A stretch of DNA of 64,000 nt from Flavobacterium cellulosilyticum (GCF_004349355.1 NZ_SMFK01000008.1:461-64460); one strand, 5' to 3'. Counted from the stretch's first letter, positions 18,566 through 27,694 are shown. Notes: generated from the sequence alone by a model not told the origin. Numbers and translations: made by a program.

Positions 18566-19471
18566 TTAAAACTCAAATGATTTTCCATCATCAGCCAAAA
18601 GTATGTTTGGAAAAATCGTTTCTGCTTGTTCCTTAAAGATTTCGATATTTTCATATCGCGTAGAATAATGCCCCAAAATCAATTGTTTTACATTGGCTTT
18701 CAAAGCAATTTTAGCTGCTTCTTTAGCGGTAGAATGCATAGTTTTTCCTGCCAAGGCTTCTTCTGAATCTAAAAAAGTAGACTCATGATACAAAACATTC
18801 ACCTCATTTATAATTGGAATAATACTCTCGTCATACATTGTATCGGAACAAAACGCATAACTCATTGGCGGAACTGGGTCAAATGTCAATTTATGATTTT
18901 CTATACACCTACCATCATCTAAGGTGATGTCTTTTCCGTTCTTTATATTTTGATAATAACACTTTTCAATTTCATAGCTTTGAACAGCATCTAAATTTAA
19001 TTTTCGTTCTTTTATTTTTTCCTGAAATAAAAAACCATTAGTGTAAACTCTATGTTTTAAAGGGATTGTTTTAACAATTACTTTATCGTCTTCAAAAATT
19101 ATTTCACTTTCTTTAGATTCTAATTCGTAAAAAAACAAGCCGTAATTAGGCCATGAATTTGAATATTTCAATTGCAATTTAATAATTTCTTTAATTCCTT
19201 TGGGTCCATAAATATGCAAGTCAGCAGTCCTGTTGAGCAACATAAACGTGGAAACCAAACCCACCAAACCAAAAAAGTGGTCGCCGTGTAAATGGGAAAT
19301 AAAAATACGATTGATTTTCGAAAATTTAATTTTGTTTTTACGCAATTGCACCTGAGTTCCCTCTCCACAATCTATTAAAAACAGTCTATTTCTTATTTCT
19401 AAAACCTGAGAAGTAGGATTGGTATACGTTCTAGGTGTGGCAGCATAGCAGCCGAGGATGGTTAGATTCAA
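18566..19471 (-). CDS. rnz: Ribonuclease Z
   Basis: 301 residues, the usual length of the short bacterial form. It is a metallo-beta-lactamase-fold endonuclease that trims tRNA precursors at the 3' side. The zinc motif HLHGDH is at about residues 61-66 (FISHLHGDHFFGL). Further metal ligands lie in the regions CSDTMYDESI and LGHYSTRY, and the usual N-terminus LTILGCYAATPRTY is present. It is cytoplasmic. It follows a small STAS-like gene by 99 bases, a neighbourhood I believe is frequent in flavobacteria. Confidence 0.95.
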   Translation of the reverse strand: MNLTILGCYAATPRTYTNPTSQVLEIRNRLFLIDCGEGTQVQLRKNKIKFSKINRIFISHLHGDHFFGLVGLVSTFMLLNRTADLHIYGPKGIKEIIKLQLKYSNSWPNYGLFFYELESKESEIIFEDDKVIVKTIPLKHRVYTNGFLFQEKIKERKLNLDAVQSYEIEKCYYQNIKNGKDITLDDGRCIENHKLTFDPVPPMSYAFCSDTMYDESIIPIINEVNVLYHESTFLDSEEALAGKTMHSTAKEAAKIALKANVKQLILGHYSTRYENIEIFKEQAETIFPNILLADDGKSFEF

Positions 19472-19570
19472 TGTAAATTGGTTAACGGGTTAAGGGTTAT
19501 ATGGTTAATCGTGGATTAAAAAGGTGGACTTCATTCGAATAAACAGTTAAACGAATAAACAATTAACCTT

Positions 19571-19903
19571 TTAAAATCCCAAATCACGCTCAATTTCTTC
19601 CATCTCAATAACATCATGGGCTTCTTGCATCGATCTAACAACAGCCAACTTATGAGAAACAGCATTAAAATCAAGTTCTGAAGTTACTATGACAAATGAT
19701 TTTTTTGCTTTTTTGTGCGTTTTTGAAAGCGGCAAAAAACTTTCCATTTCATTTATCGAAAGTATTTTATGCGGCCTAAGATCAATAACAATATTATCCT
19801 TACTAAATGTTTTATATTCATGTGTCAGCTTTAACCGAAATGCAACCAAATCACCTTGCGTATCTTTTATGATAACAGTATGTCCTTTTTGTTCTACTCT
19901 CAT
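19571..19903 (-). CDS. Small STAS-like protein next to rnz
   Basis: 110 residues, soluble. The alternation of strands and helices (VIIKDTQGDLVAF, then NIVIDLRPHKILSINEMESF, then SFVIVTSELDF) fits a STAS/anti-anti-sigma-like fold, but the phosphorylatable serine context is not clear. It sits between pyrB (71 bases upstream) and rnz (99 bases downstream) on the same strand. Such proteins are sometimes labelled ribonuclease Z by transfer from the neighbour; no metal-binding histidine motif is present here, so that label would be wrong. Function unknown. Confidence 0.65.
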   Translation of the reverse strand: MRVEQKGHTVIIKDTQGDLVAFRLKLTHEYKTFSKDNIVIDLRPHKILSINEMESFLPLSKTHKKAKKSFVIVTSELDFNAVSHKLAVVRSMQEAHDVIEMEEIERDLGF

Positions 19904-19974
19904 AATGGAATAATTTAGTGTTTTGCTAATTTACAAAGAATATATTAGTTCCTCTAAATCATAAGATGTAAAAT

Positions 19975-20901
19975 TTACTGAATTTTAGATGCCAATAAAT
20001 AAATTACCGCCATTCTAATGGCCACACCATTTTCAACTTGATTCAAAATCACTGATTGTTTCGAATCGGCAACATCAGATGTAATCTCCACACCACGATT
20101 TATTGGACCAGGATGCATGATTACAATTTCTTTATTCAAGGAATCGAGTAACGTTTTATCTAGTCCATATTGTTGTGCGTATTCCCGAGTTGATGGAAAA
20201 AAGTTAACATCCATTCGTTCATTTTGAACCCGAAGCATATTAGCTACATCACACCATTCTAAGGCTTTACGTAAGTTAGACTCTACTTTTACTCCAAGTG
20301 ATTCAATATGCCTTGGAATTAGGGTTTTGGGTCCGCAAACTTTAACTTCTGCACCTTGCATTTGCAAAGCATAGATGTTGGATAATGCCACTCGAGAATG
20401 TAAAACATCCCCAACAATTACCACTTTTTTGCCTGCTACTTCTCCTAATTTTTCTCTAATTGAATAACTATCCAATAAAGCTTGTGTAGGGTGTTCGTGA
20501 GCTCCATCACCTGCATTAACGATGCTTGCCTTTACATTTTGCGATAAAAAATGTGCTGCTCCAGGATTGGAATGTCGCATGACTACCATATCTACTTTCA
20601 TCGAAAGAATATTATTTACGGTATCAATTAGTGTTTCCCCTTTTTTTACCGACGATTGTGCTGCTGAAAAACTAATTACATCAGCCGAAAGTCTTTTTTG
20701 GGCTAATTCAAAAGATAGCTTGGTTCTGGTGCTGTTTTCGAAAAATATATTTGCAATAGTAATGTCTCGAAGCGAAGGAACTTTCTTAATAGGACGGTTA
20801 ATTACTTCTTTAAAATGATCGGCTGTTTCAAAAATAAGGTCAATATCTTTCTTGTTGATATATTTTATCCCTAATAAATGATTTACACTTAACTCGCTCA
20901 T
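19975..20901 (-). CDS. pyrB: Aspartate carbamoyltransferase, catalytic subunit
   Basis: 308 residues. It condenses carbamoyl phosphate with L-aspartate, the committed step of pyrimidine synthesis. The carbamoyl-phosphate loop ENSTRTKLSFE is at about residues 51-61, followed by MRHSNPGAAH, HPTQALLDSYSI and the C-terminal MHPGPINRGVEI. It starts 6 bases after the stop of pyrR and is surely co-transcribed with it. No regulatory subunit gene (pyrI) is visible next to it. Confidence 0.96.
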   Translation of the reverse strand: MSELSVNHLLGIKYINKKDIDLIFETADHFKEVINRPIKKVPSLRDITIANIFFENSTRTKLSFELAQKRLSADVISFSAAQSSVKKGETLIDTVNNILSMKVDMVVMRHSNPGAAHFLSQNVKASIVNAGDGAHEHPTQALLDSYSIREKLGEVAGKKVVIVGDVLHSRVALSNIYALQMQGAEVKVCGPKTLIPRHIESLGVKVESNLRKALEWCDVANMLRVQNERMDVNFFPSTREYAQQYGLDKTLLDSLNKEIVIMHPGPINRGVEITSDVADSKQSVILNQVENGVAIRMAVIYLLASKIQ

Positions 20902-20907
20902 TTTATT

Positions 20908-21447
20908 TTATTTATTAATTAAATAAACGGCATCTTCACCGTCTTGTTCTGTCCAACACACTTTTACTCTTTCGTCATTGATTGCATCTACTTGACGGCC
21001 ACGAAAATCGGGCTGAATAGGTAAATGACGACTAAAACGACGGTCAATTAAAACTAATAATTCGATTTCTGAAGGTCTCCCAAAGGATTGAATAGCAGTC
21101 AGCGCCGATCGAATACTTCGGCCTGTATACAAAACGTCATCTATAAAAACGACTTTTTTATCTTCGACAATAAAATCTATTTGGGTTTTATTAGCCTCCA
21201 ACGGCTTTTCTGTTCTACGGAAATCATCTCTAAAGAAGGTGATGTCCAAATAGCCTAAAGCAATTTTAGAAATTTTATATTCGTTTTCCAACAAATCTTT
21301 TAATCGTTCTGCTAGAAATGTACCTCGCGGTTGAATTCCTACCAAAATGGTATTTGAAAAATCAAGATGTTTTTCGATTAACTGACAGGCCAAACGATGC
21401 AGAATGATATTGACTTCTTTTGAAGTAAGCAATACTTTTTGACTCAT
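20908..21447 (-). CDS. pyrR: PyrR: pyrimidine regulatory protein / uracil phosphoribosyltransferase
   Basis: Start set at 21447 (MSQKVLLTSKEV), where the family alignment begins; the longer frame adds eight residues without support. 179 residues. The phosphoribosyltransferase PRPP loop is VVFIDDVLYTGRSIRSAL, and GIQPRGTFLAERL is the pyrophosphate-binding region. In other bacteria PyrR binds attenuators in pyr mRNA and has uracil phosphoribosyltransferase activity. It heads the pyrR-pyrB unit, and a -7-like element lies at 21476-21469. I saw no convincing PyrR-type attenuator before pyrB: the gap is only 6 bases. Confidence 0.93.
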   Translation of the reverse strand: MSQKVLLTSKEVNIILHRLACQLIEKHLDFSNTILVGIQPRGTFLAERLKDLLENEYKISKIALGYLDITFFRDDFRRTEKPLEANKTQIDFIVEDKKVVFIDDVLYTGRSIRSALTAIQSFGRPSEIELLVLIDRRFSRHLPIQPDFRGRQVDAINDERVKVCWTEQDGEDAVYLINK

Positions 21448-21468
21448 AGTGAAGTGTTGTTTGGGATA

Positions 21469-21476
21469 CAAATATA
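21469..21476 (-). promoter_or_regulatory. -7 element upstream of pyrR
   Basis: Minus strand TATATTTG matches TAnnTTTG exactly, 22 bases before the pyrR start. No good -33 element is visible at the right distance. Confidence 0.4.
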
Positions 21477-21730
21477 GGAATTATGAGTTAGGAATTATAT
21501 AATTTGAGTTGCGAATTTATCAAATAAATTAAATTCTGTAGAATTACACCACTTTTTACACTTTTAATAAATTCGAGCAGACGCAACTATGATTTATATT
21601 ATTTCAAATACACTAAATTATATAACTTATTCTATAAATTATGTAACACCATTTCTTACTTATTCGATAATTTTATTTTAATTAATAAGAGTAACAAATA
21701 GTATTTATCAACAAAATAAAAACAATAAAA

Positions 21731-21904
21731 ATGCAAGACAAAATAACAAGAATACTAATTTTACTACTACTATTGATATCAGTAACAAGCTGCTCATTAG
21801 TTGAAGGCATATTCAAAGCAGGAATGGGTGTAGGGATTTTTATTGTAGTTATTATATTGGCAGTTTTTGCTTTTATAATAAGTAAAATAGTTGGAAAGAA
21901 ATAA
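21731..21904 (+). CDS. Small lipoprotein with one membrane segment
   Basis: 57 residues, easily missed because of its size. Residues 1-20 form a signal peptide with lipobox SVTSC (Cys21), then LVEGIFKAGMGVG, then a strongly hydrophobic segment (GIFIVVIILAVFAFII) and the basic end SKIVGKK. Very similar short lipoproteins are common in Bacteroidota, of unknown function and often misnamed. It reads rightward into a shared terminator and converges on the ABC-F gene. Coding support is the textbook lipobox plus the membrane segment in one clean frame. Confidence 0.75.
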   Translation: MQDKITRILILLLLLISVTSCSLVEGIFKAGMGVGIFIVVIILAVFAFIISKIVGKK

Positions 21905-21920
21905 ATTAAATTACACAAAA

Positions 21921-21949
21921 AAGCCAGCTTTTATTTCTACAGCTGGCTT
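21921..21949. terminator. Bidirectional terminator between lipoprotein and ABC-F gene
   Basis: A 9-bp stem AAGCCAGCT / AGCTGGCTT with an 11-base loop. On the minus strand it is followed by a T-run, fitting termination of the ABC-F transcript. Confidence 0.8.
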
Positions 21950-21982
21950 CGTAATTTACTAATATAATTCTAATTGTTGAAT

Positions 21983-23599
21983 TTAAGAATACATCTTGGT
22001 TCTTAATTCCTGAACACTTTCGTTGTCAAGATATTCATCAAAAGTCATGTAACGGTCAATCGCTCCATTTGGTGTTAATTCGACCACTCGATTTCCAACA
22101 GTTTGAGCAAACTCATGATCGTGAGTGGTAAATATAACCGATCCTTTATAATTTTTTAATGAATTATTAAATGCTGTAATCGACTCTAAATCTAAGTGAT
22201 TAGTAGGTTCGTCCAGCATTAATACATTAGCTCTTTCCATCATCATTCGAGATAACATACAACGTACTTTTTCTCCTCCAGATAATACGCGGCACGTTTT
22301 CAATGCTTCTTCTCCTGAGAAAATCATTTTCCCCAAGAAACTACGAATGTTAACTTCATCACGTTCTTCTTCGGTTTTTACCCATTGACGCAACCAATCT
22401 ACTAAAGAATAATCACTTTCGAAAAAGGAATGATTATCACCTGGTAAATACGCTTGATTTGTTGTCACTCCCCAATCATAAGTACCTGAATTTGCCGTTT
22501 GATTTCCGTTAAGGATTTCGTAGAAAGCAGTTGTTGCACGAGAGTCTTTAGAAAATAAAACAATTTTATCTCCCTTAGCCATATTCAAATCAACTCCTTT
22601 AAATAAAACCTCTCCATCAACAGAAGCGCTTAAATCTTGAACGTTCAAAATCTGATCACCTGCTTCACGTTCTTGATCAAAAATAATCGCTGGATAACGA
22701 CGGCTAGAAGGTCTAATTTCTGAAATATTCAATTTAGAAATCATTTTTTTACGTGAAGTAGCTTGTTTTGATTTGGCCACATTCGCAGAAAAACGACGAA
22801 TAAATTCTTCTAATTCTTGTTTCTTTTCTTCTGCTTTTTTATTTTGTTGTGCGCGTTGTTTTGCCGCTAATTGACTGGATTCATACCAAAAAGTATAGTT
22901 TCCGGAATAGTGGTTTATTTTATTGAAATCAATATCTGAGATATGTGTACAAACGGCGTCTAAAAAGTGACGGTCGTGAGAAACAACAATAACTGTATTT
23001 TCATAATTAGCTAAGAAATTCTCTAACCAAGCAATAGTTTCAAAATCCAGGTCATTGGTAGGCTCATCCATAATTAGCAAATCAGGATTTCCAAACAGCG
23101 CTTGTGCTAATAGCACACGAACTTTTATCTTTCCTTCTAAGTCACCCATCAAAGTATAATGATTATCTTCGGTAATTCCAAGATTTGAAAGCATGGAAGC
23201 CGCATCAGAATCGGCGTTCCAACCGTTCATTTCTTCAAATTGCACTTGTAACTCCCCTATTCTATCTGCATTTTCATCATTATAATCCAAATACAAAGCA
23301 TCCATTTCGGTTTTCACTTTGTACAAAACTTTATTTCCCATCAACACAGTTTCGAGAACGGTATGCGCATCGAACATGTTGTGATTTTGATTTAATACTG
23401 ACATTCTTTTTCCTGGCTCTAAATGCACGTTTCCTGCTGTAGGATCCATTTCGCCAGCAATTATTTTAAGAAAAGTAGATTTTCCAGCACCGTTGGCTCC
23501 AATAACGCCATAAATATTACCGTTTGTAAAAACTGTATTTACTTCGTCGAACAAAATTCTTTTGCCAAATTGAACTGATAAATTATTGATTGATAACAT
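21983..23599 (-). CDS. ABC-F ribosome-associated ATPase, YbiT-like
   Basis: 538 residues, two ATP-binding domains and no membrane part, as in ABC-F translation factors. NBD1 has a proper Walker A (GANGAGKST, about 35-43) and Walker B (LLIMDEPTNDLD), but its signature is degenerate (MGDLEGKIKVRVLLAQ), as in E. coli YbiT. The linker contains RRFSANVAKSKQATSR, typical of the family. NBD2 keeps the signature LSGGEKVRCML and Walker B (VLMLDEPTNHLD), but its Walker A is lost: the region near residue 345-355 reads FSKDSRATTAF, with no GxxxxGKS/T. So only one of the two composite ATP sites looks canonical. Likely binds the ribosomal E site; its exact task is unknown. Confidence 0.88.
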   Translation of the reverse strand: MLSINNLSVQFGKRILFDEVNTVFTNGNIYGVIGANGAGKSTFLKIIAGEMDPTAGNVHLEPGKRMSVLNQNHNMFDAHTVLETVLMGNKVLYKVKTEMDALYLDYNDENADRIGELQVQFEEMNGWNADSDAASMLSNLGITEDNHYTLMGDLEGKIKVRVLLAQALFGNPDLLIMDEPTNDLDFETIAWLENFLANYENTVIVVSHDRHFLDAVCTHISDIDFNKINHYSGNYTFWYESSQLAAKQRAQQNKKAEEKKQELEEFIRRFSANVAKSKQATSRKKMISKLNISEIRPSSRRYPAIIFDQEREAGDQILNVQDLSASVDGEVLFKGVDLNMAKGDKIVLFSKDSRATTAFYEILNGNQTANSGTYDWGVTTNQAYLPGDNHSFFESDYSLVDWLRQWVKTEEERDEVNIRSFLGKMIFSGEEALKTCRVLSGGEKVRCMLSRMMMERANVLMLDEPTNHLDLESITAFNNSLKNYKGSVIFTTHDHEFAQTVGNRVVELTPNGAIDRYMTFDEYLDNESVQELRTKMYS

Positions 23600-23623
23600 A
23601 AATTTTTATTGTAATTTTTTTTG

Positions 23624-23631
23624 CAAAAGTA
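23624..23631 (-). promoter_or_regulatory. -7 element of the ABC-F gene
   Basis: Minus strand TACTTTTG matches TAnnTTTG, 24 bases before the start codon. The -33 element is not clear. Confidence 0.4.
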
Positions 23632-23718
23632 CAAAAAAATAATAGTTTTTGAACCATAAAACAAACATGATTTCCAATAGTATTGGAATACTACTTTTGG
23701 TTTTTTATTTTGTCTTAA

Positions 23719-25653
23719 TCAATACTGAAATCGTTTAAAAGCTTCAATAGCTTCATATTCAGCAAGTCCTAAATCATCATATAATTTTGAGGTATGCTTG
23801 TTGCGTTCTTCAGCTCTTAACCAAAATTCTCTAGTGTCATTACCTTGAAAAACAACTCTATCTTTTTGAGATTGATGGTGTAAAATAGCATGTCTTTTTA
23901 ACATAACTTCGTCAGGACTGAGGGGAACTGCCATATCAATTTCATGAACATCCCATTCATGCCAAGCTCCTCTGTACAACCACAACCAACAATCTTTCAT
24001 ATAAGCCTCCGATTTCAATTTTTTCAAAGCTGTAAAAATAGCGTTGAGACAAACTTCGTGAGTCCCGTGTGGATCAGCCAAATCACCTGCTGCAAAAACT
24101 TGATGTGGTTTTATTTTTGCAATAATATCAGCTACAATATTAATATCTTCCACACCAATTGGTTTTTTATTTATCTGTCCCGTTTCATAAAAAGGCATAT
24201 CTAAGAAATGAATATTTTCATCATTCAACCCAATGTGCCTTACAGCAGCGTAGGATTCACGACGTCTAATCAAACCTTTTAATTTTCGAACTTCTAAGGA
24301 GTCTATTTGATTCTCCGATTTGTTTTTCAAAAAATCTATAATTGATTTGAAATTAACTTTATACCCTTCATCAGCTACAAAATCATTACACACTTCGGCA
24401 AATTTAATCGCTTCATCATCTGTGACAGCTATGTTGCCTGAAGTTTGATAGACTACATGGACCTCGTGCCCTTGTTTTATTAATTTAGAAAAAGTTCCTC
24501 CCATTGAAATCACATCATCATCTGGATGTGGACTAAAAATTAGTACATTTTTTTTTGCAGGATTGGCTCTTTCGGGCCTATTGGTATCATCTGTATTGGG
24601 CTTTCCACCTGGCCAACCTGTTATGGTATGTTGCAAGACATTGAACATATTGATATTTAAATCATAAGATGAGCTGCCAGAAGCTAATAAATCGGACATT
24701 CCATTATTATTATAATCCCTATCAGTTAATTTTAAAATTGCCTTATTTGTTTTTTGGCAAAGCCAAACAATTGCTTTGTTCTTCAATTCAGGAGTCCAAA
24801 TACAATCCTTTACCAACCATGGTGTTTTATTTCGTGTTAATTCTGAAGCTGCAGCTTGGTCTAAAACAAAAGTGGTATTGATATGGTTTTGTAAAAATGT
24901 GGCAGGAACTTCAGAGCTGATGTCTCCTTGAATAGTAGTTTTTACAATATCGGCTTTGTTTTTTCCCCAAGCCATCAAAACAATTCTTTTTGATTTTAGA
25001 ATAGTCGAAACTCCCATTGTAATCGCTCTTTTAGGAACATTCCCAATTGAATTGAAATCAGAAGAAGCATCGACTCTAGTTATGTGATCTAAAGTAATAA
25101 TGCGTGTTCCTGAATTGACATGTGAACCTGGTTCATTGAAGCCTACATGACCCGTTCTGCCTATTCCTAACAATTGAAAATCAAGTCCACCGGAGTTTTT
25201 AATTTTCTTTTCATAATCAACACAGTACCGATTTAAATCCTCAAAAGGAATATTTCCATCAGGAATATTTATATTTTCTGGCTTTATATCAATATGATTG
25301 AAAAGATGCTGGTGCATAAAATAGAAATAACTTAGATTGTTTTCCTTTCTCATAGGATAATATTCATCCAAATTGAACGTAATTACATTAGCAAAACTTA
25401 GCCCTTCTTCCTTATGCAAACGTACTAGTTCTTCGTAAACTTTTATGGGAGAAGAACCCGTAGCCAAACCAAGAATACATGGTTTGTTTTTTTCTTGTTT
25501 TGATCTGATTAATAGTGCTATTTCCTTTGCGACAATTTTTGAAGCTATTGTCGAATTTTGAAAAATTTCATTATGAATTTTTTCAAACCTAGTTTCTTCA
25601 AATTTTCCTGGGCTTTTATAGCTAATATCTTCATTTATTTTTTTAGGATTCAT
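23719..25653 (-). CDS. nagB: Glucosamine-6-phosphate deaminase fused to a PIG-L/LmbE-type deacetylase domain
   Basis: 644 residues, against about 266 for single-domain NagB. The N-terminal half (about 20-290) is the isomerase/deaminase with ITFNLDEYYPM and GIGRTGHVGFNEPGS, which turns glucosamine 6-phosphate into fructose 6-phosphate and ammonia. After a linker, the C-terminal half (from about 370) is a PIG-L domain, with zinc motif SPHPDDDVISMGG and later DPHGTHEVC. PIG-L domains remove acetyl groups from N-acetylglucosamine derivatives. The fusion is usual in Bacteroidota. It is divergent from a FucP-type importer, which suggests an amino-sugar uptake and use unit. What the second domain acts on is not established by the sequence. 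Confidence 0.9.
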   Translation of the reverse strand: MNPKKINEDISYKSPGKFEETRFEKIHNEIFQNSTIASKIVAKEIALLIRSKQEKNKPCILGLATGSSPIKVYEELVRLHKEEGLSFANVITFNLDEYYPMRKENNLSYFYFMHQHLFNHIDIKPENINIPDGNIPFEDLNRYCVDYEKKIKNSGGLDFQLLGIGRTGHVGFNEPGSHVNSGTRIITLDHITRVDASSDFNSIGNVPKRAITMGVSTILKSKRIVLMAWGKNKADIVKTTIQGDISSEVPATFLQNHINTTFVLDQAAASELTRNKTPWLVKDCIWTPELKNKAIVWLCQKTNKAILKLTDRDYNNNGMSDLLASGSSSYDLNINMFNVLQHTITGWPGGKPNTDDTNRPERANPAKKNVLIFSPHPDDDVISMGGTFSKLIKQGHEVHVVYQTSGNIAVTDDEAIKFAEVCNDFVADEGYKVNFKSIIDFLKNKSENQIDSLEVRKLKGLIRRRESYAAVRHIGLNDENIHFLDMPFYETGQINKKPIGVEDINIVADIIAKIKPHQVFAAGDLADPHGTHEVCLNAIFTALKKLKSEAYMKDCWLWLYRGAWHEWDVHEIDMAVPLSPDEVMLKRHAILHHQSQKDRVVFQGNDTREFWLRAEERNKHTSKLYDDLGLAEYEAIEAFKRFQY

Positions 25654-26203
25654 TTCAAAAATATTTTATCTTTAGTTAGATAAAGATATACTTTTTTGTT
25701 TTTGATATCTCAATTTTTAAAATTAAAACACTTAGAAAAACTCAAATTTAACTATTAATTGATGGTATTGTAACAGAGTAATTTTATAGTAAAATATAAA
25801 TCCACAATTTTAATTAAGTCGACTGCCAGAAAACAGAAGCAGTAAATCAGTATATAAAAAAAATCTAAATTTCTAGTAGAAACCTGAAAGTTTTATAATT
25901 TAAGCTATTTTTTTTGGCTCTAAAACCTTTATGTAATTCGCAGTTTGATGAACCAATTTAATGACATACAAATCCACCAAGAAAATCATTAACTAGAATC
26001 CTATGGGTGTGTTTTTTTTTGTTGATACTCCAAAAACAAATAATTCTCAAATTATTAGTTATACTAACAAAAAAATACACTTTCCGTTTATTATATCGTT
26101 TTCGTTTGGTTTATTATATAATTAGTGTCTGATTTATTTTGTATGTACAAAAATACATATACATTTATAAAAAATTAATCTTAAATTCTGAATTATTAAA
26201 ACT
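25654..26203. other. Divergent intergenic region of the amino-sugar locus
   Basis: 550 AT-rich bases between the leftward nagB fusion and the rightward sugar importer. It must hold both promoters. The one clear structure is the inverted repeat at 26142-26159. No gene or RNA is recognised. Confidence 0.5.
26142..26159. promoter_or_regulatory. Inverted repeat upstream of the sugar importer
   Basis: TATGTA-caaaaa-TACATA, 45 bases before the ATG of the importer. The position suits an operator, but a 6-bp AT-rich repeat is weak evidence. Confidence 0.3.
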
Positions 26204-27640
26204 ATGAACGCTGAAAATTCAAAAACCAATTGGGGACAATTCATTCCCTTAGTTACCGTCTTCTTTTTCTGGGGATTTGTTGCCGCCAGCAACGATATTT
26301 TAATCCCTGTTTTCAAAAAAGCATTTGATTTAACACAAGGTCAAAGTCAATTTGTATCCATTGCATTTTATATTTCCTATACCGTTGGATCGTTACTTTA
26401 TATGGGAGTTTCTTTATTGATAGGAAAAGATTTAGTTAATAAAATTGGCTATAAAAATGGTTTGGCTTTAGGACTAATAATTTCAGCGCTTGGAACTTTA
26501 TTATTTTATCCAGCGGCAAACACAGGATCATATACCTTAATGTTAGCAGGTTTATTTACGGTTGGTTTGGGCTTTTCATTGCAACAAACAGTAGCAAATC
26601 CATTAGCGATAGCATTAGGTCCAATAAAAACAGGTTCACAACGATTGACATTGGCTGGCGGAATCAATAATTTTGGAACTACAATAGGGCCACTAATTGT
26701 AAGTTTTGCCATTTTTGGAGCAGCTGCTTCAGGAAGCACAGATATGAGTATCGAAAGTGTAAAAATCCCTTATTTAATATTAGGTTTAGCTTTCTTACTT
26801 GTAGCTGTATTACTGAAATTTTCATCATTACCGGAACATCCCGAAACAATTGAAGAATCCGTAGAAGATTCCAATTCTGCCAAAAAATCAGCATTGCAGT
26901 ATCCTCAATTGGTCATGGGAATGATTGCCATTTTCCTTTATGTTGGTGTAGAGGTTTCAACTGCGAGCAATTTACCCGCTTATATGGAAACAAAATTAGG
27001 ATTTGCCATTGGTGATATTGCACCTTATATTTCTTTATATTGGGCAAGTTTAATGATTGGTCGTTGGACAGGAGCAGTTGAAGCTTTTACAGATAATATG
27101 AATACGCAAAAGATATTACGTTTCTTGGCTCCCTATTTGGCGTTTGGCGTTTTCTTACTCGTAAATGCAATCGCAAAACACGACTTAACTCCATTTTATA
27201 TCTATGGATTAATTATACTAGTCTTAATTGCTGCAGATATGGCCAGTAAAGGCAATCCTGCCAGAATGTTATTAATATTTGCTTTATTAGGAATTGTTGC
27301 TTTGTTTACTGGAATGGCAACATCTGGAATGATAAGCGTTTATGCATTTACGAGCGTTGGTTTATTTTGTAGTACCCTTTGGCCATGTATTTTCACTTTA
27401 GCCGTAAGTGGTTTAGGAAAACATACTAGTCAAGGGAGTAGTTTCTTGATTATGATGATAATGGGTGGTGGAATTGTAAGCTGGACACAAGGTTATGTAT
27501 CCGATACTATCGGTATCCAAAACAGCTACATCATTGGGGTCATCTGTTTTGCTTATTTGGCATTTTATGCATGGAAAGTAAGTGGAATTCTAAGAAGTCA
27601 AGGTATCGATTTTGATAAAAAAATCAGCGGTGGACATTAA
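26204..27640 (+). CDS. Sugar:proton symporter of the FucP major facilitator family
   Basis: 478 residues with 12 predicted membrane helices. The N-terminus FIPLVTVFFFWGFVAASNDIL is typical of FucP-type importers; conserved loops include TLAGGINNFGTTIGP and the C-terminal CSTLWPCIFTLAVSGLG. The family imports fucose, glucose/galactose or, as NagP, N-acetylglucosamine. The divergent partner is the NagB/PIG-L enzyme, so an amino sugar is the best guess. It ends just before a strong terminator. Confidence 0.85.
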   Translation: MNAENSKTNWGQFIPLVTVFFFWGFVAASNDILIPVFKKAFDLTQGQSQFVSIAFYISYTVGSLLYMGVSLLIGKDLVNKIGYKNGLALGLIISALGTLLFYPAANTGSYTLMLAGLFTVGLGFSLQQTVANPLAIALGPIKTGSQRLTLAGGINNFGTTIGPLIVSFAIFGAAASGSTDMSIESVKIPYLILGLAFLLVAVLLKFSSLPEHPETIEESVEDSNSAKKSALQYPQLVMGMIAIFLYVGVEVSTASNLPAYMETKLGFAIGDIAPYISLYWASLMIGRWTGAVEAFTDNMNTQKILRFLAPYLAFGVFLLVNAIAKHDLTPFYIYGLIILVLIAADMASKGNPARMLLIFALLGIVALFTGMATSGMISVYAFTSVGLFCSTLWPCIFTLAVSGLGKHTSQGSSFLIMMIMGGGIVSWTQGYVSDTIGIQNSYIIGVICFAYLAFYAWKVSGILRSQGIDFDKKISGGH

Positions 27641-27662
27641 TCTATCGTTTTTTTAAGCATAA

Positions 27663-27694
27663 AAAAAAGGATTCGTTTACACGAATCCTTTTTT
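27663..27694. terminator. Intrinsic terminator after the sugar importer
   Basis: A 9-bp GC-containing stem AAGGATTCG / CGAATCCTT with a 6-base loop, flanked by an A-run and a T-run. It serves the importer and probably the convergent small membrane gene as well. Confidence 0.85.

Noticed and set aside
19472..19570. Short direct repeats (CGAATAAACA twice) between rnz and the STAS-like gene
   Set aside because: A two-copy AT-rich repeat in a 99-base spacer with no further structure; probably chance or slippage.
20902..20907. PyrR attenuator between pyrR and pyrB
   Set aside because: The gap is six bases, too short for any attenuator. The pyrR leader shows no clear antiterminator/terminator pair.
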